DNA of 64,000 nt from Planctomycetales bacterium (GTDB taxonomy: Bacteria; Planctomycetota; Planctomycetia; Isosphaerales; Isosphaeraceae): the NCBI GenBank assembly GCA_027449865.1, contig DAIDKV010000204.1, forward strand, positions 1 through 64,000, given 5' to 3'. Positions within the stretch are counted from its first letter, which is position 1, and every line of letters starts with the position of its first letter. Under the pieces are notes generated by a model, which searched no databases, was not told the origin of the DNA, and worked only from the letters and a program-made list of their open reading frames with translations. The translations under genes and the position numbers were made by a program. This document shows positions 56,584-64,000 of the stretch, piece by piece.

Positions 56584-57038
56584 CGCCGTCCTCCCCGCCG
56601 ATCCTCGTGATTCCTCAATCCGGACACCACCAGCTTCGCAGCCCGAACCGCCCTCCGCCATCCCTCTTTCCGTCGCTCACGCGAAACGATTCCCCAGGTG
56701 CTCGTGGGGTCGCCACTTCCAAAACCACGTGAGCCCATCGAGCGACCTCGATCCTTCCTGGAAGAATGTTGATTTTCGGAAACAGGAAAACGACCGCATT
56801 TGCTGTCAAGTAAAGCGTGAAATCGACAGCGCACGGACTCCAGATCGCGTCTGCATCGTGCTTTTGAAAAACGACAAGGTCGTTTGTTGCGTAACCTTGC
56901 AGCCGTTCTCGGCGAAGGGGTTTGGTCTGGCTCGATAGCGACAGACGTGCGTTCCAAGATGCTCGAAACGCTACTGTCGAATTGAATGGCGTGCATAGTC
57001 GATCGTTGACTCATTGAGTGAGACTTGATTAACTAGCA

Positions 57039-57063
57039 TTCGCGAACGGTAGGTGCTCGCGAA
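57039..57063. promoter_or_regulatory. Inverted repeat upstream of the PEP-CTERM gene, site 1
   Basis: TTCGCGA (57039-57045) and TCGCGAA (57057-57063) are perfect arms around an 11-base spacer. Confidence 0.4.
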
Positions 57064-57112
57064 AAAAGCCAGGATGGGCGAGGCGAGTCGTCCAGGAGGT
57101 CATTCGTCCACC

Positions 57113-57134
57113 GCGATTATCCGGACGTAATCGC
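57113..57134. promoter_or_regulatory. Inverted repeat upstream of the PEP-CTERM gene, site 2
   Basis: GCGATTA (57113-57119) and TAATCGC (57128-57134) are perfect arms around an 8-base spacer that itself contains TCCGGA. It lies about 210 bases before the start codon. Confidence 0.4.
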
Positions 57135-57343
57135 TCGGGTTGGCTCGAAAGTTGCTGGTTCCTTTTCGGCCGGGAAAAGCAGGTTTGGGATCGAGCGAGT
57201 CCCGGAAATCGGTGCGAACTTGCGAGTCGGCATGCGGTGGTCGATCGCGGGAGGAGGGCCCGGGTGAGGGGAAGCCTCCTCTGGGATGGGGCGGATGCTG
57301 GACGGATCGACAAGATTCTGATCAACGACGAGGAGACATCAAG

Positions 57344-58066
57344 ATGCATCGGATTCGGATGTTCATGTCGCTGGGAGCCTGGGCCCTGTTGGCTGGCTCG
57401 GCGATGGCGAGTTCGACGGGAACCATGATTCCGTCGAGTTCGACGAACGTCTCTTTGACTTCGGGCACGTTTGCCGACTATGTCGGCTCGGGCTACACGG
57501 TGGTGGACAAGTACGCGATTCCTGAGAGCAACTCGCTTGGGTTGAACACCACTTTGTACGTGGACGCGATCCGGACGGCGGGCGGGACGTACGATTTCGC
57601 CTATCAGATCAGCGATTCTGTCACCGGGCAGACGGCTCCTTCCAAGGACAGCATTAGCACGCTGAGCGTCGGGAATTACACGGGAGTGAATCCGGTCTAC
57701 GGAGTCGCGCTGACCGACACAACGCTCCCGAGCGGTACCAACTTTCAGACGCCCACAAGCATAGGCGTGAGCGTGACCGCTGGCCGTCCCGCGGCTGGGA
57801 CGCCGATCACGTTCACCTTTTCCACGCCGATCGCCCCGGGGGCGACTTCCGAAGTGATCCTGGTCCAGACCACCGCGACCAACTATGACACCGGTGGCGG
57901 CGTTACGTCTGGTGCCGTGACGGCTGGGAATGGGTCGACCGTCTTCGCGAATGTCCCGGAGGTCGCCGCGGGTGCAGTGCCTGAGCCCGGTTCGATCGTT
58001 CTGGGCGGGCTGGCGATGGTGATCGGCGCGGGCGCTTACCACTTCCGTCGGATGCGGGGGCGCTGA
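57344..58066 (+). CDS. PEP-CTERM-anchored secreted protein
   Basis: A 240-residue exported protein: signal peptide about 1-22 (cleavage near SAMA), a Ser/Thr/Gly-rich beta-type body, and a C-terminal sorting signal VPEPGS at about 213, a hydrophobic helix and the basic end RRMRGR. Proteins of this kind are cut and anchored by exosortase, which is not encoded here. ATG at 57344 has GAGGAG eight bases upstream; the longer open frame before it is not protein-like. A strong hairpin follows the gene. The body has no recognisable domain. Confidence 0.88.
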   Translation: MHRIRMFMSLGAWALLAGSAMASSTGTMIPSSSTNVSLTSGTFADYVGSGYTVVDKYAIPESNSLGLNTTLYVDAIRTAGGTYDFAYQISDSVTGQTAPSKDSISTLSVGNYTGVNPVYGVALTDTTLPSGTNFQTPTSIGVSVTAGRPAAGTPITFTFSTPIAPGATSEVILVQTTATNYDTGGGVTSGAVTAGNGSTVFANVPEVAAGAVPEPGSIVLGGLAMVIGAGAYHFRRMRGR

Positions 58067-58115
58067 GCCACCCTGGCATCGATAACCCATTGTCGGATAT
58101 TTCGATCAGACAACC

Positions 58116-58166
58116 GGGCCCAGCCGCGACGTCAATCCGAGAGGATGGATCGTCGCGGCCGGGCCC
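58116..58166. terminator. Bidirectional terminator-like hairpin
   Basis: GGGCCCAGCCGCGACG (58116-58131) and CGTCGCGGCCGGGCCC (58151-58166) pair in 15 of 16 positions around a 19-base loop, between the ends of the convergent PEP-CTERM and oxidoreductase genes; TTGT follows. Confidence 0.65.
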
Positions 58167-58203
58167 TTGTATGGATGGCATCGGCGGATCCGAAGGCGTC
58201 CGC

Positions 58204-59367
58204 TCAACCGATCCGAGGCACCTCGACCCATTCGCCATCGCGCTGGGAGCTGGCGACGGCGGCCTCGATGAACGCCATCCCGGCGACGCCGTCGGCGATT
58301 CCGGGGTGTTCAAACGGTTTTGGGACCGACTCACCGCGACGGCCGCGGATGGTCCATTCGAGGGTCCGGTGCAGGTTCGCCAGGGCCTCGTGGAAGCCCT
58401 CGGGGTGGCCCGACGGCAGCCGGAGGTAGGGCTTGATCGAGCCCGGGAAATACCCGTATTCCGCGCCCTGTCGGTAGAGTTGCACGGGCTGGCCGCCGGC
58501 GTACCGTTTCAGGACGAGGTGATCGGTCATCGACCATTCGAGGGTTCCGGTGGTCCCGATCACGCGGAAGCCGTTATCGTTCTGGGCGCCGATGGTGACC
58601 TGTGAGGCCGAGACCGTTGCGATCGCGCCGTTGTTCAGTTCGGCGAGGACGGTGAAGTCGTCGTCGAGAGCGCGGCCGGGGACGAATGTCCTGAGCCGGG
58701 CACGGAGCCGGGTCGCGGAGAGTCCGGCGACGAAGCGGACGAACTCGTAGGCGTGGGTTCCGATGTCGCCGCCACAACCCGAGCCGCCCGCCTTCGACGG
58801 ATCGACCCGCCAGGCGGCCTGCTTCTGGTTGTCGGCCTCGAGCTTGGTGGCGAGCCAGCCCTGGGGATACCAGGCCTCGACCTTGCGGATCTCGCCGATC
58901 TCGCCGTTGCGAACGAGCTCCCGGGCGAGCATGACCATGGGGAGGCCGGTGTACGTGTAGGCGACAACAAACGGTGTCTCGTTCGACCGGACGGTTGCGT
59001 GCAGCCGCCTGGCCTCGTCGAGGGTGGTGGTCAGCGGCTTCTCGCAGAGGACGCCAATCCCAGCGGAGGCAGCCGCTTCGGCTGGGCCGAAGTGAGCGTC
59101 GTTCGGTGTGACGATCGTGATGTAGTCGATCCGATCCGATTCCGGCAGGGCCGATTCCTCTCGAATCATGGTCGGCCAGTCGGGATAGCCGCGTGGCATG
59201 AACAGTTCCCGGGCCGCGGCGATGGACTCTTCGGGCTTGCTCCGGAGTGCCCCGGCGGTCAACTCGGCCGAGTTGTCCATCAGGATCCCGCGCCGGTGCG
59301 GGGCGCCGAAGAAATTCGCGGGCCCGCCGCCGCCCACCATCCCCACGCGAAGTTTGCGCTGGCTCAT
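58204..59367 (-). CDS. Gfo/Idh/MocA family oxidoreductase
   Basis: A 387-residue NAD(P)-dependent sugar oxidoreductase. The Rossmann part carries VGMVGGGGPANFFG (about 8-21) and the family mark CEKPLTTTLDEA with the catalytic-type lysine near residue 112; the second domain has GGSGCGGDIGTHAYEF with the conserved Asp and His. Substrates in the family are inositols, glucose-fructose pairs, amino-sugars and similar; the specific one is unknown. Planctomycetes carry many paralogues. It stands alone between terminators or long spacers. Confidence 0.9.
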   Translation of the reverse strand: MSQRKLRVGMVGGGGPANFFGAPHRRGILMDNSAELTAGALRSKPEESIAAARELFMPRGYPDWPTMIREESALPESDRIDYITIVTPNDAHFGPAEAAASAGIGVLCEKPLTTTLDEARRLHATVRSNETPFVVAYTYTGLPMVMLARELVRNGEIGEIRKVEAWYPQGWLATKLEADNQKQAAWRVDPSKAGGSGCGGDIGTHAYEFVRFVAGLSATRLRARLRTFVPGRALDDDFTVLAELNNGAIATVSASQVTIGAQNDNGFRVIGTTGTLEWSMTDHLVLKRYAGGQPVQLYRQGAEYGYFPGSIKPYLRLPSGHPEGFHEALANLHRTLEWTIRGRRGESVPKPFEHPGIADGVAGMAFIEAAVASSQRDGEWVEVPRIG

Positions 59368-59477
59368 CGTCGTCGTTCCCGGGATTTCGATGCGAAGACC
59401 GTCGAATCAGCCACTATAGCCGAGCCTTCGGGCATCGCAAGGGGCGAGGCTCGGAGCGCTTCGGACTTCGTCACCGC

Positions 59478-60362
59478 TTAACCGCCAAACCGATGACGGA
59501 GTGCGGCGATCCAGTCGGCCATCTCGGGTGGGAGTGGCGCCTCGACTCGCAGGCCGACCTTCGAGAAGGGATGGATAAATCCAAGTGCCTGTGCGTGGAG
59601 AGCCTGTCGTTCGAATGGCAAGGGGAAGGGCCATCGGTCTGATTCGCCGTAGACCAAATCGCCAATAACCGGGTGGCCGGATTCGGCGAGATGGATGCGA
59701 ATCTGGTGGGTCCGGCCCGTCTCGAGCTGGCAGGCGACGAGCGACGCGGCTGTGCCAAACCGTTCGAGGACCTCGTAATGTGTGGTCGCCGGGATCCCTC
59801 GGCCAGGGTCGGGCGAGGCACCACGGCGGCCGTCGCCTCGGTCGGCGACGAGCCGGAGATCGATCGTTCCACGCTCGGGCGTGGGGACGCCCTCCACAAC
59901 GGTTAAATAACGCCGCTCGATCGTGTGGTCTCGGAACATCGCCTGGAAGGGCCGAAGGGCTTCCCGGGCGCAGACCACCAGGATCACGCCCGAGGTATCG
60001 CGATCGAGGCGGTGGACGATTCCGACATAAGGCTTTTTTGTACCACGCGTTCGGGCGAGATATCGGCCCGCCCGCTCAAGAAGGGTGTCGGGCTCGCGTT
60101 CCTGGGTTGGCTGGGTGAGCAGTCCGGAGGGCTTGTCAATGATGAGGATGTGGCGGTCCTGGTGCAGGACCTTGAGGCGGCGGGCGGCCGTCTCGGGTCG
60201 CGGGCGGTTGGGGACGTAGGCGAGGGAGGCGTCGGGCTCGACCTCCTGGGCGGGGTCGGAGCAGGTCTGGCCGTTCAGGTCCACCTGACCACGTTCGACG
60301 GCCTCGCGACCAGCGCGTCGGGAGAGTTGGAAGCGTTCCGAGACCAGCTTGTCGAGGCGCAT
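59478..60362 (-). CDS. RNA pseudouridine synthase, RluA/RluD family
   Basis: A 294-residue enzyme that isomerises uridine in ribosomal or transfer RNA. An S4 RNA-binding domain (1 to about 50, RLDKLVSERFQLSRRAGREA) precedes the catalytic domain with HRLDRDTSG and the catalytic Asp120; GRTHQIRIHLAESGHPVIGD is also conserved. The S4 domain points to the RluD/RluC type rather than RluA. ATG at 60362 is preceded by an in-frame TTG. The target uridine cannot be told. Confidence 0.92.
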   Translation of the reverse strand: MRLDKLVSERFQLSRRAGREAVERGQVDLNGQTCSDPAQEVEPDASLAYVPNRPRPETAARRLKVLHQDRHILIIDKPSGLLTQPTQEREPDTLLERAGRYLARTRGTKKPYVGIVHRLDRDTSGVILVVCAREALRPFQAMFRDHTIERRYLTVVEGVPTPERGTIDLRLVADRGDGRRGASPDPGRGIPATTHYEVLERFGTAASLVACQLETGRTHQIRIHLAESGHPVIGDLVYGESDRWPFPLPFERQALHAQALGFIHPFSKVGLRVEAPLPPEMADWIAALRHRFGG

Positions 60363-60710
60363 CAAGAGATCCCCGAGGGTCGGGCCGAAAATCTTACTTT
60401 ACCGAGATTGCGATCGGATTTGGAGTTGACCCGGTCGGCTGGCCGATGAGGAGAAGCAGCGGGCCGGCGAACCGGCCCGGCCGGAAGATCTCGCACGCCG
60501 GGCAATGGCGTTTTTTTCAAATCGGGCGGAATCATTGGCCCGAGGCGGGGAATCCGGCCGATTCCATAAGCCAGTCAGGGACCCGACGACCGCGCCGAGG
60601 GGTCGATCGCGCGGGACCGAAAACGGGAATGGACTCCCCGACGGCGGCCAGTCGCCCCTCGATCGCAAGTTGCGAGGGGCCCGCCGAATTCGCCAAGGAG
60701 GGTGGAGACG
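60363..60710. other. Divergent intergenic region
   Basis: Between the pseudouridine synthase gene and the rightward Pro/Gly-rich protein gene. No gene, strong promoter or repeat was found. Confidence 0.45.
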
Positions 60711-61250
60711 ATGGGGTTGCCCCGCAAGAGAACGCCGCGAGGGTCCGGGAGGCGGCAGATCGTTCGATGGTCGGCGCTGGCTCTGGGGGCGATTCTGCCC
60801 TCGGTCGGCTGCCAGGTGGAATATGGCGGGATGACGCTGCCGTCGGGCCGTTACATGCACGACGACGTCCAGTACTTCCCCAGTGGACCGGATTTCCCCT
60901 GGGCGAACACCCAGGCCGCGGCCCAGCGGGCGCGGATGCGTGCGATGGGGATTGAGTCGCCGCCAGCGGCCGTCATTCCGCAGGCCATGGGAACCGAGCC
61001 GGGCGTCCAGCAGGGCGGCGGCCGGATCACCGACGTGAATGTTGTGCCGACGCCCATGGCCCCGCCAGGTGCCGTCCCGGGCGGAGCCGTCCCGATGGGA
61101 CCTGGCCCGGGTGCCATCCCGCCGCCTGGGCCGGGGATGGCGCCGGGCGCCCCGGCCATTCCACCGGGCGGAGCTCCCGCGCCGGGTGGAATTCCTGCTC
61201 CGGGAATTCCTGCTCCGGGAACCGTCCCGCCGCCAGCCGGCCAGCCCTGA
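60711..61250 (+). CDS. Pro/Gly-rich envelope protein, possible lipoprotein
   Basis: A 179-residue protein. The basic N-terminus and hydrophobic stretch end at LPSVGC, which could be a lipobox (Cys34) although the -3 residue is serine. The next 35 residues (VEYGGMTLPSGRYMHDDVQY, FPSGPDFPW) are the only folded-looking part and are of a type I associate with planctomycete envelope proteins. Residues from about 100 to the end are Pro/Gly/Ala-rich, with short repeats such as GIPAPGIPAPG produced by duplicated DNA around 61190-61225. ATG at 60711 has AAGGAGG nine bases before it. The function is unknown. Confidence 0.75.
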   Translation: MGLPRKRTPRGSGRRQIVRWSALALGAILPSVGCQVEYGGMTLPSGRYMHDDVQYFPSGPDFPWANTQAAAQRARMRAMGIESPPAAVIPQAMGTEPGVQQGGGRITDVNVVPTPMAPPGAVPGGAVPMGPGPGAIPPPGPGMAPGAPAIPPGGAPAPGGIPAPGIPAPGTVPPPAGQP

Positions 61251-61275
61251 GTGAAAGGGAACAAACCCGAGAATC

Positions 61276-61319
61276 GCCGAGGGCTCGCAACCCCATCCGA
61301 TTTGTTGCGAGCCCTCGGC
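61276..61319. terminator. Strong bidirectional terminator-like hairpin
   Basis: GCCGAGGGCTCGCAAC (61276-61291) is the exact reverse complement of GTTGCGAGCCCTCGGC (61304-61319), 12-base loop. It separates two converging genes, 26 bases after one stop and 10 bases after the other. Confidence 0.75.
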
Positions 61320-61328
61320 ACCCCCGGG

Positions 61329-62387
61329 TCACCAGGGACAGTGCCGACAGCCGTTCTGACAGCAATATCCCCGACGGAGCAGGTAGTTGGCCGTGAAGAC
61401 GGAATAGCCCGTCTCGGGGTCGAGATACGAATCGCGGCCCGTCGCACAGGCCCGATCGTGACAATCCAGAGCGACCGGGTCGATTGCCGGTCGTCCGTGG
61501 GGTTCCCAGGCCGTCCCCCGGAATCCGGCCGGATGGCCGTGCAGGATCTCCGCGAGAATCTGCACGGTCTCCACGATCGTCGTCCCCGACCGGTTGAAAT
61601 AGCGGTTGCCGTCGGCCAGGACCACCCGGCCCTCGCGGACGGCCCGCAATTTCGACCAGCCCGGCTGTGTTTCCAGGGTCGCCATCTCGCGGCGGGTGCG
61701 CTCCAGGTCGAAGCCGCAGGGGGCGATGATTAGCCAGTCGGGATCGGCCTCGCGAACGCGGTCCCAGTCGATCGCGGACGAATGCGCTCCGCGCTCGCCG
61801 AGGGCGAGTCGGCCGTTTGCCGCGTCGACCAGTTCCGGTCCCCAGTTCCCCATCGCGAAGACCGGATCCATCCACTCCAGGACGATCACACGGGGCGCGG
61901 GACGCTCCCTCACCGCGTCGCGGACAGCCTCGATCCTCGATCTCATCGACGCGATCAACTCGGCTGCCTCGCCGTTGCGTCCGATGGCCCGTCCGATCGC
62001 GGCGATCCCCTCGTAAATCCCTCCAAGAGTCCCCGCGCCCAGAGCCAGAACCTGTCCAGCGACGACGCAGCCAGCCCGGCCGACATCGCCCGGGGTCACG
62101 GCACAGACCTCGCAATGTTCCTGCGAAACGAGCAGGTCCGGCTTCAACGAATCGATGAGCGGGGTATCCACGTGATAGAGCGGCTCGCCGGCTTTCAGGC
62201 GACGACGGACCTCGGCATCAATCTGGCCGCTCGGCATCTGAACGTCGAACGCCGGTCGGGTGCAGGCCGGTAGCGAGGCGACCCACGAGGGGTTGTCACA
62301 CTCGTGAGAACGGCCGACGAGTTGATCGCCGGCGCCGAGGGCCGAGACGATCTCCGTCCCGCTGGCGAGCAGGGAAACAATGCGCAT
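61329..62387 (-). CDS. BtuF-like corrinoid-binding domain fused to a Cys-rich DUF5522-type tail
   Basis: A 352-residue protein. Residues 1 to about 275 are a class III periplasmic-binding fold of the BtuF/cobalamin type (MRIVSLLASGTEIVSALGAG, GRSHECDNP, LLVSQEHCEVC). The end, about 300-352, has DPETGYSVFTANYLLRRG and YCCQNGCRHCPW, which resembles DUF5522 and offers four cysteines (342, 343, 347, 350) for metal binding. There is no signal peptide, so unlike BtuF it should stay in the cytoplasm. ATG at 62387 has GGAG six bases upstream. No cobalamin riboswitch or transporter lies nearby. Binding of B12 is inferred from family only. Confidence 0.8.
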   Translation of the reverse strand: MRIVSLLASGTEIVSALGAGDQLVGRSHECDNPSWVASLPACTRPAFDVQMPSGQIDAEVRRRLKAGEPLYHVDTPLIDSLKPDLLVSQEHCEVCAVTPGDVGRAGCVVAGQVLALGAGTLGGIYEGIAAIGRAIGRNGEAAELIASMRSRIEAVRDAVRERPAPRVIVLEWMDPVFAMGNWGPELVDAANGRLALGERGAHSSAIDWDRVREADPDWLIIAPCGFDLERTRREMATLETQPGWSKLRAVREGRVVLADGNRYFNRSGTTIVETVQILAEILHGHPAGFRGTAWEPHGRPAIDPVALDCHDRACATGRDSYLDPETGYSVFTANYLLRRGYCCQNGCRHCPW

Positions 62388-62448
62388 GGCGGCTCCGTCA
62401 GGGCGAACTTCGGGATCCGGCTGGGACGCTCCATGAACAGCCCAGCCT

Positions 62449-63879
62449 TTACTTCTTCGGTGCGGAGGTCTCGCCGGCCTTTTTTCTTGTCGCGTACTCC
62501 GAGAGCCGGTCGGCGACAAGTCCACGGCGGACCAGTTCTTCCTCGGGAATCGCTCCGAGGTCGTGGGTTTCGTCGATCCAGCGATCGAGCGCGGCACGCA
62601 TTTCGAGCAGGGTCGATCGGTGGGCGGAGTCGCTGGCGAGGTTGTGAACCTCGTCGGGATCGGCGCTGGTGTCGTACAGTTCCTCGGCCGGCTTGGTCGG
62701 AGCGAAGAAGGCGTTCTGGATCGGGTCGAGCTTCCCCTCGGCGTGAAGCCGTCGCCATTCCTGCATGGTCGGCATCAGCTCGCCGTAGTCGATCCGCTGG
62801 GCATACGGCAACTCGGGGTGGAAGTTCCGGATGTAGTGGAATCGAGGACCGCGGACGCCCCGGATTCGATCGGGGGTTTCGTCCATCCGATCGCGGGCGG
62901 CAAAGACATACTCGGGCGCAGGGCCGGTCTTTGGACCGACGATCACGCGTCCCTGGAACGCCTTCGGCACCGCGACGCCCGCCAGGGCCAGCGTCGTGGC
63001 GGGCAGGTCGAGGAACTTGACCAGATCGTCGCGAACCGTTCCCGGCTTGATGTGCCCCGGCCACCGGACGATCAGCGGGACATGCGTTCCCGAGTCGTAG
63101 ACCCATCGCTTGCTGCGGGTCAAACCGCGGCCGTGATCGCCGGTGAGGATGACGACCGTGTTGTCCGCCACCCCGGCGCGGTCGAGGGCGTCGAGAACTT
63201 CACCGACCTTCCGGTCGACGGCCGTGACGAGATCGTAATAGTTTGCCAGGTCGCGGCGGACGAGAGGCGTGTCGGGATGATAGGGCGGGACTCGCATCCG
63301 GGCGGGATCGTGACGCTCGGCCAACGGGACCTGGGCCAGGTTGCGCGCCATCCGATCGGCCGGTGCGCGGATCTGGCTCTCGTGCGAGGTCGTGATGTTG
63401 AAGAAGCCGAAGAAGGGGACTTTGGGGACATCCTTCGTCCAGTCGGTCACGACGTCGAAGGCGTGCGGCGGAATCTGGAAGTTGAAGTCGGTTTTGCCGA
63501 ATGCGCTTTTCGTCGGCCAGCAGACGAGATAGCCGGCGTCTCTGAGGTACGAGGTGAACATCGGCGGCGGCTTCAAAAGGGTCGACCGCATGTGATGCGT
63601 GCCGATGCTGGTCGGATAACGGCCCGTGATCAGCCCCGATCGGCTGGGGGCGCAAACCGGGGCGTGGGTGAAGCAGCGGGTGAAGCGCGCACCCTCTCGT
63701 GCGAGGCGGTCCATGTTCGGCGTCCGGGCCTCGGGATCACCGTAGCAACCGAGCTCGGGGCCCATGTCCTCGCCGATGATCCAGACGATGTTCGGCCGGC
63801 TGGCCGGCGCCGTTCCGAAAGCCGGGGACGCCATTGAACTCGCCACGATCGCTACAAAGAGCAGGTGTGCGTATTTCAT
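62449..63879 (-). CDS. Secreted sulfatase
   Basis: A 476-residue type I sulfatase with a signal peptide (1 to about 22, cleavage near PAFG). The active-site motif VCAPSRSGLITGR has Cys76, which a formylglycine-generating enzyme converts to formylglycine; metal ligands include Asp38 in IIGEDMG and the GDHG motif in the C-terminal half. Planctomycetes use large sets of such enzymes on sulfated polysaccharides; this one could equally be a phosphonate or other sulfate-ester hydrolase. ATG at 63879 begins the signal peptide. It lies upstream of the BtuF-like gene on the same strand, 61 bases away. Confidence 0.92.
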   Translation of the reverse strand: MKYAHLLFVAIVASSMASPAFGTAPASRPNIVWIIGEDMGPELGCYGDPEARTPNMDRLAREGARFTRCFTHAPVCAPSRSGLITGRYPTSIGTHHMRSTLLKPPPMFTSYLRDAGYLVCWPTKSAFGKTDFNFQIPPHAFDVVTDWTKDVPKVPFFGFFNITTSHESQIRAPADRMARNLAQVPLAERHDPARMRVPPYHPDTPLVRRDLANYYDLVTAVDRKVGEVLDALDRAGVADNTVVILTGDHGRGLTRSKRWVYDSGTHVPLIVRWPGHIKPGTVRDDLVKFLDLPATTLALAGVAVPKAFQGRVIVGPKTGPAPEYVFAARDRMDETPDRIRGVRGPRFHYIRNFHPELPYAQRIDYGELMPTMQEWRRLHAEGKLDPIQNAFFAPTKPAEELYDTSADPDEVHNLASDSAHRSTLLEMRAALDRWIDETHDLGAIPEEELVRRGLVADRLSEYATRKKAGETSAPKK

Positions 63880-64000
63880 GAGGCTCCTCGCGGAGGAAGG
63901 ATCTGGCTGGGACGTCGGTCGACGTCCCGGATTCCTACTCCACGAAGCCGGCCGTCTGAATTCAAGAGGGCGATGTTTCAAACTCGGCGCGGGCCTTCCC

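Larger units (their letters stand above)
56584..57343. other. Long intergenic region with inverted repeats
   Basis: About 760 bases between the nikR start and the PEP-CTERM gene. The middle (about 56760-57060) is AT-richer than its surroundings. Two perfect 7-base inverted repeats lie at 57039-57063 and 57113-57134. A 69-codon reading frame at 56729-56938 has no recognisable content and is not called. No NikR box of the Escherichia coli form was seen. Confidence 0.5.

Noticed and set aside
56729-56938. 69-codon open frame in the long spacer before the PEP-CTERM gene
   Set aside because: No ribosome site, no recognisable sequence and ordinary composition for non-coding AT-richer DNA.
1-64000. 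CRISPR arrays, rRNA and tRNA genes, riboswitches
   Set aside because: I looked for regularly spaced repeats, conserved rRNA segments and tRNA-type GGTTCGAATCC arms, and found none I could support.

Overview
The window looks like chromosome of a high-GC planctomycete, most likely of the Isosphaeraceae/Gemmatales side. Pointers are a DUF1559 protein with a prepilin-like N-terminus and H-x9-DG tail, a PEP-CTERM protein, a secreted sulfatase, Gly/Pro-rich secreted proteins of planctomycete type, frequent GTG/TTG starts behind good Shine-Dalgarno sites, and several familiar families carrying long low-complexity additions. The assignment is by gene content only; no rRNA or tRNA is visible.

Layout. 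1-1300: the end of an IS4-type transposase and an AT-richer, repeat-bearing stretch without genes. 1.3-9.3 kb, plus strand: SGNH hydrolase, DUF1559 protein, a secreted protein, acylphosphatase, an ABC-2 permease and an ABC exporter with a decayed ATPase domain. 32.1-9.4 kb, minus strand: one tightly packed run of thirteen genes. Its core is a polyunsaturated-fatty-acid (Pfa) synthase (PfaD enoyl reductase; PfaA-like KS-AT-3xACP-KR-DH; PfaC-like KS-CLF-AT-DH-DH) followed with 4-base overlaps or gaps of a few bases by oleA, oleB, oleC and oleD, the four-enzyme head-to-head olefin pathway. A methyltransferase and a DUF protein precede it; a zeta-toxin-like kinase with a small partner and a UPF0261/TIM-barrel pair follow it.

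32.4-34 kb: cysteine desulfurase and an A-type Fe-S carrier. 34.6-37.3 kb: a 2-hydroxyacid dehydrogenase and a GH10-like protein lacking the usual catalytic glutamates. 37.3-40.8 kb: ffh-rpsP-trmD-rplS without rimM. 40.9-42.9 kb: MacB/LolCDE-type ABC pair. 43.2-46.8 kb: Tex with a large insertion. 47.3-56.1 kb: two family-9 glycosyltransferases, a 1523-residue membrane protein with a voltage-sensor-like segment, a membrane dipeptidase and a 2OG-Fe(II) oxygenase. 56.1-63.9 kb: NikR, the PEP-CTERM protein, a Gfo/Idh oxidoreductase, an RluD-family pseudouridine synthase, a Pro/Gly-rich protein, a BtuF-like/DUF5522 fusion and a sulfatase.

How the main system should work (inference from families): the Pfa proteins build a polyunsaturated acyl chain on tandem ACPs; OleA condenses two chains head to head; OleD reduces the beta-keto acid, OleC closes a beta-lactone, and OleB decarboxylates it to an internal olefin. 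Co-transcription suggests the synthase is dedicated to making very long polyunsaturated hydrocarbon rather than phospholipid PUFA. No phosphopantetheinyl transferase, thioesterase or acyltransferase of the AGPAT type is encoded in the window.
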